Source: Cellulomonas hominis (lineage in GTDB: Bacteria > Actinomycetota > Actinomycetes > Actinomycetales > Cellulomonadaceae). Taken from it: a DNA stretch of 64,000 bases. The first letter of the stretch is position 1. Each line of letters opens with the position of its first letter. Both the position numbers and the translations under genes were made by a program. Positions 35,952 through 49,112 of this stretch are shown in pieces. The stretch is taken from assembly GCF_901521055.1 (NCBI RefSeq), contig NZ_CABEGA010000001.1, positions 62,001 to 126,000 of the forward strand, written 5' to 3'. The notes under the pieces are model-generated. The model was not told the origin of the DNA. It saw only the letters and a list, made by a program, of their open reading frames with translations, and searched no databases.

Positions 35952-36604
35952 GACGCGCGCACCTCGCTGGCGGGCGGGACCGGCGCGGCGGGCCCCGTGG
36001 CCCCGGCACCCGGGTCCGCGGGGTCGGACCGGAAGATGACCTTGAAGATCGGGAAGAACACCCAGAACGAGATGGCCGCGTTGATGATCATCGTGGCGAA
36101 GTCGGCGAGGGTCTCGCCGGTGCTGCCGAGGCCCCAGGTGTCGATGAACAGATCGTAGACGGGCGCCTTGTACAGCCCCTGCAGCGCGGCGGCGGCGATC
36201 GTGATGATGACGTAGGCGATCGCGTACCAGGTCGCTGCCTTCGCGACAGAGCTGGTCGACTTGAACGTGATGCTCCGCTGCGCGAAGAAGTTGATCACCT
36301 GCGCGACCAGCAGGGTGATCTGCACGGCGAGGAAGTAGGCCAGCCCGCCGCCGCCCTGCGGCAGCGCCCCGGCGGCGTAGTCGAAGACGTAGTACTGGGA
36401 GCCGTCGGGGTTCGAGCCGACGGGCCAGATCTGGAACGCGGTGTCCACCAGCGCCGTCATGCCGAACAGCCACTTGATCAGGGGCATCATCGCCAGCTGG
36501 AGCACGGTGATGCCGTTGCTCAGGACGAGGAACACGACGAACTGGGCGACGCCGGGGCGCTTCTCGGCGAACCGGCGCCAGGCGGCTCTCGGACGGGTCA
36601 GCAT
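35948..36604 (-). CDS. GtrA-like membrane protein (putative lipid-linked sugar flippase)
   Basis: 218 residues with four hydrophobic segments (VAQFVVFLVLSNGITVLQLAMMPLI; LAYFLAVQITLLVAQVINFFAQRSITF; ATWYAIAYVIITIAAAAL; FATMIINAAISFWVFFPIFKVIF). Spacing and the NFFAQRSITFKS motif match GtrA. ATG 36604 has GAGAGGGAG 6 nt upstream. Lies between a cytoplasmic GH3 gene and the family 2 glycosyltransferase on one transcript. Confidence 0.87.
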   Translation of the reverse strand: MLTRPRAAWRRFAEKRPGVAQFVVFLVLSNGITVLQLAMMPLIKWLFGMTALVDTAFQIWPVGSNPDGSQYYVFDYAAGALPQGGGGLAYFLAVQITLLVAQVINFFAQRSITFKSTSSVAKAATWYAIAYVIITIAAAALQGLYKAPVYDLFIDTWGLGSTGETLADFATMIINAAISFWVFFPIFKVIFRSDPADPGAGATGPAAPVPPASEVRAS

Positions 36605-36624
36605 GGGGGTCTCCCTCTCGGAGG

Positions 36625-39024
36625 TCAGGCGTCGCCGCGCAGGGCGCGGGCGCTGGCGCGGTTGGCGCGCCGGTTGCGGGCGAAGGCGCGGACCGTGGCC
36701 CCGGCGCCGGAGAAGAAGTGGCCGTTCACGACGCGGACGATGCCGTCGACCATCTCGGCGCTGACCATGCCGTTCGTCATCTTCCCGATGGCCCGGAACG
36801 GCATGTTCAGCAGGAACAGGGTGTTGAGGTCGGGCGCCCCCTTGCGGTCGGCCGCGTCGCGTCGCCACGCCAGGACGCGGTACGCGAGCCGGGCGAGGGG
36901 CGACCGGGCCTCGGCCATCCGGCCCAGGGCGTCGTTGGCGGTGAGCGGCCCGGACCACGTCGAGCGGGGCAGGGGGCGGCCGAGCAGGGCCGCGAAGTCC
37001 GCGTCCGGCACCCGGCGCACGTCGCCGGTGCGGTAGCGCTCCGGCACGTCGTCGACCCGGCCGGGGACGGTGCCGGTCACCTCGACCGGCACCGCGAGCG
37101 GCAGGTCGTCGACGTGCGCGCCGGCCAGCACCTCGTACGTGCCCTGCTGGACCTGCCAGGCGCCCGTCGCGGTGTCCCAGTGCCGGAACGCGGCGTCCCC
37201 GAGCGGGACGGTCACGGTGGCGGACTCCCCCGGCGCGAGCTCGACCCGGGCGAACCCGGCGAGGGTCCGGTCGGGCCGGTGCACGCCCGGCGTCAGCCGC
37301 CGCACGTACACCTGCACCACGTCGGCGCCCGCGACGTCGCCGGTGTTCGTGACGGTCACGCCGGCGGCGTCCGCGGTCGCGGTCAGCGCCGAGTGCGCGA
37401 ACGTCGTGTAGGAGAGCCCGTACCCGAACGGGAAGGTCACCGGCACGCCGGCGGTCGTGTAGTACCGGTAGCCGACGTACAGCCCCTCCCGGTACTCCGC
37501 GGTCCGCCCGGTCGCGGGGAACGCGTCCGCCGTGGGGGTGTCCGCCAGGGTGGCGGGGACGGTCTCCGCGAGGTGCCCGGAGGGGTTCACCGCGCCGGTC
37601 AGCACGTCGAGCAGCCCGCCCGCGCCCGCCTGGCCGGCGAGGTACCCGTGCACGACCGCCCGCGCCGACGCCAGCCACGGCATCTCGACGACGCCGCCCC
37701 CGGACAGCACCACGACGGTGGCGGGGTTCGCCGCGGCGACCGCGTGCAGCACCTCGACCTGCGCGGCGTGCAGGGACAGCGTGGACCGGTCCAGGCCCTC
37801 GGACTCGGCGATCTCGTCCAGCCCCAGGAACAGCAGGGCGACGTCCGCGTCCCGGGCGGCCTCGACGGCCTCGTCCCGCAGCGCGGCGTCGGGCGTGCCG
37901 TCGCGCCGGAACCCGGCGGCGAACGCGGTCGTCTTCAGGTCGGAGTCGCCGATCACGTCGAGCACCGAGTCCAGCCGGGTGGGGTTCACCGCCGAGGAGC
38001 CGGAACCCTGGTAGCGGGGCGTGCGCGCGAAGTCGCCGATCACCGCGACCCGGGCGCCGGGCGCGAGCGGCAGCACCGCGTCGTCGTTCTTGAGCAGCAC
38101 CGCGCTGCGGGCGGCGACCTCGCGGGCGAGGGCGTGGTGGGCGTCGGCGTCCACCGCCGGGGCGGTGCCGGGCACCCGGGCGTCGCGCACGACGCGCAGC
38201 AGCTCCGCGACGCGGGCGTCCAGGTCGGCCTCCGCGAGCCGCCCCTCCTGCACGGCGCGCACGAGCTGGCGCGCGGAGTCGAGGCCGGCGGCCGGCATCT
38301 CGAGGTTCGAGCCCGCGGCGACCCCCGCCACGACGTCGTTCGAGCCGCCCCAGTCCGTGACGACCGCGCCGTCGAAGCCCCACTCCTCGCGGAGCACGTC
38401 CGTCAGCAGGAACCGGCTCTCGTTCGCGTACACGCCGTTGACCAGGTTGTACGCCGACATGACGGTGCGGGGGGCGGCCTCGGTGACGACGATGCCGAAC
38501 GCGGTCAGGTAGATCTCCCGCAGCGTTCGCTCGTCGACCACGGAGTCGGACACCATCCGGCGCAGCTCCTGGGAGTTGGCCGCGTAGTGCTTCGGGCAGG
38601 CCGCGACGCCCTGGGACTGGATGCCGCGCACGTAGCCCGCGGCCATCTTCCCGGCGAGCAGCGGGTCCTCGGAGAAGTACTCGAAGCTGCGACCGCCCAG
38701 GGGCGAGCGCTTGATGTTCAGGCCCGGGCCCAGCAGCACGTCGACGTCCTGCGCGGCGGCCTCTGCCCCCAGGGCCGCACCGACCCGCTCGGCGAGCTGC
38801 ACGTCCCAGCTGTTCGCCACCGCGGCGGCCGTCGGGAAGCAGGTCGCGGGCTCCGAGGCGTGCAGCCCCAGGTGGTCGGCGGAGCCCACCTGCTTGCGGA
38901 CCCCGTGCGGGCCGTCCGCCAGCCACAGGGAGCGCACGCCGTGCCGCGGCAGGTCGTGGGTCTCCCACACCGACTTCCCCGTGAGCAGGGCGGCCTTCTC
39001 CAGCAGGGACAGGTTCTCGGTCAT
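36625..39024 (-). CDS. GH3 beta-glucosidase-type enzyme, cytoplasmic
   Basis: 799 residues, canonical order: GH3 N barrel (about 8-265) with KRSPLGGRSFEYFSEDPLLAGK, KHYAANSQE and the nucleophile Asp in GAVVTDWGGSND; GH3 C domain (about 310-510); fibronectin III-like domain (about 560-630); and an approximately 110-residue basic C-terminal extension (LNTLFLLNMPFRAIGKMTNGMVSAEMVDGIVRVVNGHFF). No signal peptide, so it acts inside the cell, probably on imported beta-linked oligosaccharides. ATG 39024 has GAGGACGTC upstream. Stop lies 20 nt before gtrA. Confidence 0.93.
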   Translation of the reverse strand: MTENLSLLEKAALLTGKSVWETHDLPRHGVRSLWLADGPHGVRKQVGSADHLGLHASEPATCFPTAAAVANSWDVQLAERVGAALGAEAAAQDVDVLLGPGLNIKRSPLGGRSFEYFSEDPLLAGKMAAGYVRGIQSQGVAACPKHYAANSQELRRMVSDSVVDERTLREIYLTAFGIVVTEAAPRTVMSAYNLVNGVYANESRFLLTDVLREEWGFDGAVVTDWGGSNDVVAGVAAGSNLEMPAAGLDSARQLVRAVQEGRLAEADLDARVAELLRVVRDARVPGTAPAVDADAHHALAREVAARSAVLLKNDDAVLPLAPGARVAVIGDFARTPRYQGSGSSAVNPTRLDSVLDVIGDSDLKTTAFAAGFRRDGTPDAALRDEAVEAARDADVALLFLGLDEIAESEGLDRSTLSLHAAQVEVLHAVAAANPATVVVLSGGGVVEMPWLASARAVVHGYLAGQAGAGGLLDVLTGAVNPSGHLAETVPATLADTPTADAFPATGRTAEYREGLYVGYRYYTTAGVPVTFPFGYGLSYTTFAHSALTATADAAGVTVTNTGDVAGADVVQVYVRRLTPGVHRPDRTLAGFARVELAPGESATVTVPLGDAAFRHWDTATGAWQVQQGTYEVLAGAHVDDLPLAVPVEVTGTVPGRVDDVPERYRTGDVRRVPDADFAALLGRPLPRSTWSGPLTANDALGRMAEARSPLARLAYRVLAWRRDAADRKGAPDLNTLFLLNMPFRAIGKMTNGMVSAEMVDGIVRVVNGHFFSGAGATVRAFARNRRANRASARALRGDA

Positions 39025-39112
39025 GACGTCCTCGATCGTGCGGCGGCCGGGAGGCCGTGGATCAGCGGTGCAGGGGGCGCGCGCGGGCGCACGGGGTCGT
39101 CGGGGCCGCCGC

Positions 39113-39143
39113 CGGGCCGGTGGTGGTGGGCGCCACCGGCCCG
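39113..39143. terminator. Hairpin between the two GH3 genes
   Basis: 11-bp perfect stem with 9-nt loop, 20 nt past the stop of the permuted GH3 gene. It may attenuate rather than end transcription, because no clear promoter follows it. Confidence 0.5.
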
Positions 39144-39162
39144 ACGGCGAACCCGCGAGCCG

Positions 39163-42100
39163 CTACTCCCGGTCGGCGCGACCGGCGGGGACCGCCGGCT
39201 CGTGCTCGGGGGCGCCCTGGGGGTCGCCCGCCGTGGCGCCGCGGTGCCGCAGCACCCGGCGCGTCACCAGGAACGCACCGGCCACCACGAGCAGGCCGAG
39301 CACGATCGACGCGATGATCTGGATGTAGACCCAGGTCGGCGGCGTGTAGCTCACCGTCGCGCCGGGCGCCAGCCCGTTCATGGCGTTGGAGTTGGCGACC
39401 GTGAACAGGATGTTGTGGGTCGCCTCGCGGATGTCGCTGACCGCCTTGGCCGACGTGGTGTCCGCGAAGGACTTCGACGGCTGGAACGTCAGGGTGAGGT
39501 CCGTGCCCGCGCTGATGCCCTGGTTCGGGTTCATGTACGGGTACAGGTTGAAGTCCGAGATCGCGAAGCCCTCGAAGCCCCACTCACCCCGCAGCACGTC
39601 CGTCATGAGCGCCTCGGAGCCGCCGGCCCAGGTGGCGCCGATGCGGTTGAACGAGCTCATGACGCCGCCCGCGCCGATCGTGGTCTCCTCGACGGTGCCC
39701 TCGGAGTCGGCGATGTACTGCACGTCCATCGAGATGTTCTTGACGGCCATCTCGAACGGCTTGAGGTAGATCTCGCGGATCGTCTGCTCCGTGGCCCACG
39801 TCGCGATGCCGTTGTTGACCCGGTTGGTCTCCTGGTCGTTCAGCGCGAAGTGCTTGAGCGTCGTGTACATGCCCTTGGTCGCCGCCCCGTTCGCGACCGA
39901 CGTGGCCATGGCGCCGGACAGGAACGGGTCCTCGGAGTAGTACTCGAAGTTGCGGCCGGCGAACGGCGAGCGGTGCAGGTTCATCGCCGGCGCGTACCAG
40001 CCGTTGATGTCCTTGAACATCGCCTCGTTGCCGAGCATCTCGCCCATCGCGGCGCCGAGCTCGACGTCCCACGTCTGCGCGATGAGGAACTCCGAGGGGT
40101 ACGCGACGCCGTTGATCGAGGAGTTGATGAACGACGAGAACCCGGCGGGGCCGTCGGGCTCGACGGTCTGCGGCTTGGCGATCGAGCCGATCGCGGCCGT
40201 CTGGTACGCCCCGTTCAGCAGCATGTCGGTCATGTCGTCGACCGACAGGGAGTCGAGCAGCTCGTCCCACTGCGGGTCGTCCTTCGGCAGGCCGCGCAGG
40301 TCGATCAGCGCGAGGTCGGTGTCCGCGCCGGTCGTGGGCGTCTCGCCCTCGAACTCGGCCGCCACCGCCTCGTGGTCCCAGGCCTCGAAGCCCTCGGCGA
40401 CGGCGTCGCTCGCGACCAGCTGGTCCGCGGTGGGCGCCGTCGGGAACGTCCCGGCGAAGTCCGCGCGGGACATCGACAGGATCTTGCCCTCGGCGGGCTC
40501 GGTGCTGAACTGCGCCGAGACGTCGTCGAACTGGTTGGTGACCTCGGCGAGGTCCGTGGAGCGGTGGTTCTCGCCGGAGTACACGACGTCGGAGTCGACG
40601 GTGTAGGTGATCGGCTCCGTGCCCGCGGCCACGGTGTGCGAGTCGGTGCGGACGCTCAGCAGGTAGTCGCCCGCCTCCAGGACGTAGGCGCGCTCGCCCA
40701 GGTGGTCGTAGGACGCCATGTCCTCGACCGCGATCTCCAGCGTCACGGTCTCGCTGGCGCCCGGCTCGATCACGCCGGTCTTCGCGAAGTCGCCGAGCAC
40801 GACCTCGGACTTCTCGATGCCGCCCGGGGTGTACGGGGCGGTGTAGTACAGCTCGACGACGTCCTTGCCCGCCGCGGCGCCGGCGTTGGTGACCTCGACG
40901 TCCACCGAGACGGTCCCGTCGACGGCACCGGCCTGCGTGCCCACGACCTCCCAGGTGAAGTCGGTGTAGCTGAGGCCGTAGCCGAACGGGTAGACCACGG
41001 CGTCGTCGTAGTCGAGGAAGCCCTCGGCGGCGGCGGTCTCGTAGTAGCGGTAGCCGAAGTAGATGCCCTCGGCGTAGTTCACGAACGGCGCCTCGTCGGT
41101 GACGGTCGCGTTCGACGTGGCGGTCTCGATCGACGACACGGGGTACGACACCTCGAGGCCGTCGTACAGGAAGCCGCCGAAGTTCACGTACGTCGGGTCG
41201 GCGGTGAAGTCCGCGGCCCACAGGTCGGCGGTGCGGCCGGACGGGTTCACGTCGCCGGACAGGATGCGGCCCAGCGCGTTCAGGCCCGTGGCGCCCGGCG
41301 AGCCGGCCAGCAGGATCGCGTCGACCTCGGGGTCGTCCTGCAGCGCGCCCATCTCCAGCGTGGTCGAGGCGTTGACCACGACGACCACGGTCTCGAAGCT
41401 CGCCTTCGCGAGGGCGACCAGGTCCTTCTCGTCCTGGTTCAGCTCCAGCTGGTGCTGGCCCTCCTCGGCGTTCTCGTCCCAGTCGGTCATGTCGGTGGTG
41501 AGGTCGCCGCCCTCCCCGCCGGGACGGCCGATGTAGACGACCGCGGCGTCGGAGTACTGGGCGAACGACGAGGACTGCGCCTCGTACTGGTCGACCGGCA
41601 TCTCGCCGATCGTGTAGGTGGAGATGTCCGGGCGGTCCATCTCGATGAAGCCGCGCGGGTTCTCGGCCGCGTACGCCTCGATCGCCGCGAACACCTGGTC
41701 GTTGACCTGGAAGCCGGCGTTCTCGAGGCCCGCGCGGGCGGTGACGGCGGAGTTGGTGTCGACGGAGCCGGAGCCCGAGCCGCCGAAGACCGGGTCCGCG
41801 GCGGCGCGGCCCAGCATGGTCACGCTCGCGCCCGCGGCCAGCGGCAGCGAGCCGCCCTCGTTCTTGGCCAGCACGATGCCGGCGCCGGAGATCTCCTCGA
41901 CGAGGGCCTGGGCCGCGGCGTCGACGTCGTCGATCGACTCGTAGTCGGCCGTGTAGTACTCGGTGTCCCAGTCGGCGGACTCGCCCGAGTTCGTGAACGT
42001 GTAGGTGCCGGACCCGAACTGGGACGCGACCCAGCCGCCGGCCACCGTGAGGGCCACGTTGGCCACGACGGTGACCACGGTGACCACCGCGAGGACGGGG

Positions 42101-42174
42101 ACCCAGATCCAGAGGAACTTCTTGTTCGACATCGGCTTCTTCGCGCGATCGGCGTTCTTCGCCTTGGCGTTCAC
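39163..42174 (-). CDS. Circularly permuted, doubly membrane-anchored GH3 glycosidase
   Basis: 1003 residues. N-terminal helix (about 20-46, WIWVPVLAVVTVVTVVANVALTV), then GH3 C-type domain first (about 90-350), fibronectin III domain (about 400-470), then the catalytic barrel last (about 590-940) with NLHRSPFAGRNFEYYSEDPFLSG, TLKHFALNDQETNR and nucleophile Asp in GFAISDFNLYPYMNPNQG. A second helix follows (about 955-977). The order is C-Fn3-N instead of N-C-Fn3, as in some bifidobacterial and lactobacillar GH3 enzymes. Both ends sit in the membrane with the enzyme outside. Preceded by a TAGCGT -10 and paired 21-bp-spaced repeats. Confidence 0.9.
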   Translation of the reverse strand: MNAKAKNADRAKKPMSNKKFLWIWVPVLAVVTVVTVVANVALTVAGGWVASQFGSGTYTFTNSGESADWDTEYYTADYESIDDVDAAAQALVEEISGAGIVLAKNEGGSLPLAAGASVTMLGRAAADPVFGGSGSGSVDTNSAVTARAGLENAGFQVNDQVFAAIEAYAAENPRGFIEMDRPDISTYTIGEMPVDQYEAQSSSFAQYSDAAVVYIGRPGGEGGDLTTDMTDWDENAEEGQHQLELNQDEKDLVALAKASFETVVVVVNASTTLEMGALQDDPEVDAILLAGSPGATGLNALGRILSGDVNPSGRTADLWAADFTADPTYVNFGGFLYDGLEVSYPVSSIETATSNATVTDEAPFVNYAEGIYFGYRYYETAAAEGFLDYDDAVVYPFGYGLSYTDFTWEVVGTQAGAVDGTVSVDVEVTNAGAAAGKDVVELYYTAPYTPGGIEKSEVVLGDFAKTGVIEPGASETVTLEIAVEDMASYDHLGERAYVLEAGDYLLSVRTDSHTVAAGTEPITYTVDSDVVYSGENHRSTDLAEVTNQFDDVSAQFSTEPAEGKILSMSRADFAGTFPTAPTADQLVASDAVAEGFEAWDHEAVAAEFEGETPTTGADTDLALIDLRGLPKDDPQWDELLDSLSVDDMTDMLLNGAYQTAAIGSIAKPQTVEPDGPAGFSSFINSSINGVAYPSEFLIAQTWDVELGAAMGEMLGNEAMFKDINGWYAPAMNLHRSPFAGRNFEYYSEDPFLSGAMATSVANGAATKGMYTTLKHFALNDQETNRVNNGIATWATEQTIREIYLKPFEMAVKNISMDVQYIADSEGTVEETTIGAGGVMSSFNRIGATWAGGSEALMTDVLRGEWGFEGFAISDFNLYPYMNPNQGISAGTDLTLTFQPSKSFADTTSAKAVSDIREATHNILFTVANSNAMNGLAPGATVSYTPPTWVYIQIIASIVLGLLVVAGAFLVTRRVLRHRGATAGDPQGAPEHEPAVPAGRADRE

Positions 42175-42204
42175 TGCAATCCTCCTCGAGTGCGGGCGGC
42201 GATC

Positions 42205-42210
42205 ACGCTA
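42205..42210 (-). promoter_or_regulatory. -10 element of the permuted GH3 gene
   Basis: TAGCGT on the minus strand, 31 nt upstream of the start codon. The 21-bp-spaced repeats lie about 45-77 nt upstream of the implied start site. Confidence 0.5.
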
Positions 42211-42241
42211 GGGGCGCCGGCCGGAGCCGCCCGCCGCGGGC

Positions 42242-42275
42242 GCACGATCTGTCGGTTCAGCGGCACGGACGGTCG
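42242..42275. promoter_or_regulatory. Paired 21-bp-spaced direct repeats (site A), candidate LytTR binding site
   Basis: GCACGATCTGTCG at 42242-42254 and GCACGGACGGTCG at 42263-42275 (10 of 13 identical, start-to-start 21 bp), just upstream of the predicted -35 of the permuted GH3 gene. Two near-9-bp cores at two helical turns is the usual LytTR geometry. Confidence 0.5.
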
Positions 42276-42341
42276 CCGCCGGGGGGCCGGGCGCCCGCCC
42301 GCCCATCAGCGGTGCGGGCACCCGGCCGGGTCTCCGGGTGA

Positions 42342-42761
42342 CTACTCGGTGACCTCGGTGATGGTGCCGTCCTGGTCGATCTGCCAGGTCTTGTCCGTGG
42401 CGGCCGAGTCGCCCTCGATCGTGTACTTGCCGTCCTCGATGTCGATGGTCCCCTGGATCCGGGACGCGGCGTCGGAGAAGGAGTAGGGCACGACCAGCAG
42501 GCCGTACTTCACGGTCGGCGCCTGCACGTCGCTCGCCAGCATGATCTGCGCCCAGGAATCGTCCTCGGCCAGAGCGTCCGCGACGGCGGTGCGCGCGTTC
42601 TCGAGGTCCTCCGCGATGTCGGACTCGCTGGCCGCCTGCTCCTCGGACGACGTCCCGCCGGCGCTGCCGCTGTCGTCGCTGGCGCAGGCGGTGAGCCCGA
42701 AGACGCCCGTGAGGGCCACCACGAGGCCGAGGCCGGTCGTCAGGGCGGTGTGTCGCTTCAC
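42342..42761 (-). CDS. Small lipoprotein of unknown function
   Basis: 139 residues from GTG 42761 (AAGGAG 9 nt upstream). Signal peptide KRHTALTTGLGLVVALTGVFGLTACASDD with lipobox LTAC (Cys near residue 27), an acidic Ser/Glu linker, then a compact domain of about 85 residues rich in beta strands (TVKYGLLVVPYSFSDAASRIQGTIDIEDGKYTIEG...TWQIDQDGTITEVTE). I do not recognise the family. It sits between two extracellular GH3 genes, 117 nt after the lipoprotein GH3, and may bind glycan or assist those enzymes. Confidence 0.8.
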   Translation of the reverse strand: MKRHTALTTGLGLVVALTGVFGLTACASDDSGSAGGTSSEEQAASESDIAEDLENARTAVADALAEDDSWAQIMLASDVQAPTVKYGLLVVPYSFSDAASRIQGTIDIEDGKYTIEGDSAATDKTWQIDQDGTITEVTE

Positions 42762-42878
42762 TTCTGTGTGCTCCTTGATGAGTGCTGACCGCGGGCCCAC
42801 CCCGCGGCCGGTCCCGCCGGGCCGGTGGCCGGCGACTGCGCGTCGCCGGTCACCGGTCCGGGCGGTGGTGCCGCGGGG

Positions 42879-46852
<3,974 letters not shown>

Positions 46853-46855
46853 GCC

Positions 46856-48184
46856 TCAGCGCGCCGCGGGCCGGTCCGCGGGCATCGGCAGCAGGATCCG
46901 CAGGACGAACCACCCGTCCTCCGCGTTGACCGTCATGGACCCGCCGTACTTCTCCGCGGTGTAGCGGATGGACTTCAGCCCGTAGCCGTGCCGGTCGCGG
47001 TCGGCCCGCCGGGTGACGATGTGCCCGTCCTCGGTCCGGAGCTCACCCGTGAAGTAGTTCTCGAACGTCATCATGACGAACCGGTCCCGGGCGAAGAGCG
47101 CGACCTTGATCACCCGCTTCTCCGGGTCCGGCACGGCGAGGACCCCGTCGATGGCGTTGTCGAGCGCGTTGCCGAACACCGCCGACACGTCCATCGCGGA
47201 CATGAAGTCGATCGCCGAGCCGTCCGCCACGTACGTGAGGTCGATGCCCCGCTCCGCGCACTCCAGGCTCTTGGTCGTGAGGATCACGTCCAGCACGCCG
47301 TTGCCCGTGTCCGCCTGCGCCGCGTAGCCGGAGACGCTCGCCTCCAGGCTGTCCAGGTACGACGCGCGCAGCCCCGGGTCGCCCTCCGCGCGGATGACGT
47401 TGATCTGGTGCTTGAGGTCGTGGTACTTCCGGTTGACGATCTCGATGCTGCGCTTGGACTGCAGGTACTGGCCGTGCTGGCGGCGCAGCATCTCGTCGAT
47501 CGCCTTCACCTCCGCGCGGGCCCGGTGCTGCAGCCGCTGCCCCTGCTGCGCGTACAGCGCGACGAACCCGCACAGGTCCACGAGCGTGCGGATGTAGAAG
47601 ATCTCCAGGCCCAGCCGGCCGCTGAACGGCGTGTTCGCGTTGAGGAAGCTGATGTTGCTCATGAAGAACGTGACCAGCGCGATCGCGATCGCCGAGGCCA
47701 GCTCGCCGTACGTGACGTCGAGCGGCTGCGCCGGCCGGAAGTGCCGGGCCTCGATCAGGTACGCGCCGACGAACGCGGCGCCGTACGCCGCCACGCCGAA
47801 CGCCACCTGCCAGCCGGTGCCCGGACGGCCCTCGGCCAGGAAGAAGAAGCAGTGGATCTGCCAGTGCGCCGCGGCCACCAGCTCCGCGAGCACCAGCGCG
47901 CGCGCCGCGAAGTAGCCCGCGTCGCGCGCCGACACCCGGGCGGCCGTGACGATGAACCCGTACATGGCGGCCACCGCCGCCGCCATGCCCGCCGACCACA
48001 GCGCGAGCGGCAGCCGGTCCGCGAGCTCCTGCACCCCGACCAGCACCACGAGGGCCGCGCCCGCCACCACGACCAGCCGCCCGGTCGGCAGCCGGTGCCG
48101 CAGCAGCACGTACACCAGGCACGCCGCCCACTCCGCGACCCCCGTGAGCAGCCGCGGGATGTCCGGCAGCGTCTCGATGATCAC
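46856..48184 (-). CDS. AgrC/GHKL-type sensor histidine kinase
   Basis: 442 residues. Six to seven N-terminal membrane helices (about 8-215), then a coiled segment and dimerisation region with the phospho-acceptor neighbourhood NRKYHDLKHQINVIR (about 270), and a GHKL ATPase domain (NALDNAIDG, then GYGLKSIRYTAEKYGGSM). Typical of kinases paired with LytTR regulators, which sense peptides or membrane state. GTG start overlaps the regulator gene stop by 4 nt. No cognate AgrD-like peptide gene is apparent nearby. Confidence 0.9.
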   Translation of the reverse strand: MIIETLPDIPRLLTGVAEWAACLVYVLLRHRLPTGRLVVVAGAALVVLVGVQELADRLPLALWSAGMAAAVAAMYGFIVTAARVSARDAGYFAARALVLAELVAAAHWQIHCFFFLAEGRPGTGWQVAFGVAAYGAAFVGAYLIEARHFRPAQPLDVTYGELASAIAIALVTFFMSNISFLNANTPFSGRLGLEIFYIRTLVDLCGFVALYAQQGQRLQHRARAEVKAIDEMLRRQHGQYLQSKRSIEIVNRKYHDLKHQINVIRAEGDPGLRASYLDSLEASVSGYAAQADTGNGVLDVILTTKSLECAERGIDLTYVADGSAIDFMSAMDVSAVFGNALDNAIDGVLAVPDPEKRVIKVALFARDRFVMMTFENYFTGELRTEDGHIVTRRADRDRHGYGLKSIRYTAEKYGGSMTVNAEDGWFVLRILLPMPADRPAAR

Positions 48185-48894
48185 GCGCTCCGCGCCCCGA
48201 GGTAGTCGGTGAGCGCCGCGAGGAACGCCTTCTTGCGCGGCCGGCTGATCAGGAGGTCGTGGCCGCCCATCATCAGGGCGCTGCTGCCGTGCACGCCCAG
48301 CACGTGCCGCAGGTTGACCACGTACCCGCTGTTGCTGCGGAAGAAGCTCTTGCCCTCGAGCTGCGCCTCGAGCGCCTTGAGCGGGCCGACCACGGAGTAC
48401 CGGCCGTCGACCGTGTGCACGGTCGTGCGGTGCTTGGCGCTCTCCAGGAACACGATGTCGTCGGTCGCGACCCGCACCAGCCCGCCGTCGACGGCGAGCA
48501 GGAGGTAGTCGGCGGACCGGCGCCGCAGGCGGGCCACGGACTTCTTGATCTCCTGGGAGAACGCGAAGTACGACACCGGCTTGAGGACGTAGCTCAGGGC
48601 GTCGACCTCGTAGCCGCGGATCGCGTACTGGGTCATGTTGGTGATGAACACGATCACCACGTCGCGGTCCACGAGCCGGATCCGCTCCGCCGCGCTGAAC
48701 CCGTCGAGCCCCGGCATCTCGACGTCGAGCAGCAGGATGTCGAACACGGGCCGGTAGCCGGCGACCACGTCCGCGCCGTCCGCGAACGTGGTGATCGCGA
48801 ACGACTCGTCGTGCTCCCGCTCGTACCGGCGCAGGTGCTCGACGAGCAGCAGGGCGCTCGCTGCGTCGTCCTCGACGATGCCGATCCTGATCAC
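48181..48894 (-). CDS. LytTR-family response regulator
   Basis: 237 residues. Receiver domain (about 1-120) with VEDD acidic pocket, phospho-Asp in ILLLDVEMPGLDGFSAAE (LLD at about 57), and conserved Lys in YVLKPVSY. LytTR DNA-binding domain from about 135 to 232 (IVFLESAKHRTTVHT and FFRSNSGYVVNLRHV, the hallmark segments). First gene of the two-component operon. LytTR proteins bind paired direct repeats about 21 bp apart, like those seen near GH3 and glf promoters in this window. Confidence 0.95.
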   Translation of the reverse strand: MIRIGIVEDDAASALLLVEHLRRYEREHDESFAITTFADGADVVAGYRPVFDILLLDVEMPGLDGFSAAERIRLVDRDVVIVFITNMTQYAIRGYEVDALSYVLKPVSYFAFSQEIKKSVARLRRRSADYLLLAVDGGLVRVATDDIVFLESAKHRTTVHTVDGRYSVVGPLKALEAQLEGKSFFRSNSGYVVNLRHVLGVHGSSALMMGGHDLLISRPRKKAFLAALTDYLGARSA

Positions 48895-49008
48895 GATGCC
48901 GTTTCCCGGGGTCTGGTCCCCCGCGGGCGCGGGGGACGTCGACCGGCCGGAGCGGTGCTGCGGCGGCGCGTCCCCTGGTCGCGGCCGCGGCTCCGGCAGG
49001 TCGCGCCG

Positions 49009-49037
49009 ATGCTAGGCGACGCGCGCCTGACGTGTCA
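49009..49037 (-). promoter_or_regulatory. Predicted promoter of the LytTR two-component operon
   Basis: Minus strand -10 TAGCAT (49009-49014), 17-bp spacer, -35 TGACAC (49032-49037; GTGACA if read with an 18-bp spacer). Leader of about 108 nt before the ATG at 48894. Confidence 0.5.
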
Positions 49038-49112
49038 CCCACGGTGCCCGTCGCCGAGACGGCACGACGACCGTCCAGGAGCTCGACCGCCGGGGCGCGC
49101 GACCGGCCCCGC

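Noticed and set aside
36718-42486. Open frame of 1922 codons antisense to two GH3 genes
   Set aside because: Composition (Arg/Val/His/Gly-rich, no domains) is what the antisense frame of a high-GC gene gives. The minus-strand GH3 genes are unmistakable.
48895-49112. AgrD-like signal-peptide gene for the AgrC/LytTR system
   Set aside because: No short ORF with a ribosome site and an AgrD-like Cys plus acidic tail is visible in the gap or next to the kinase.
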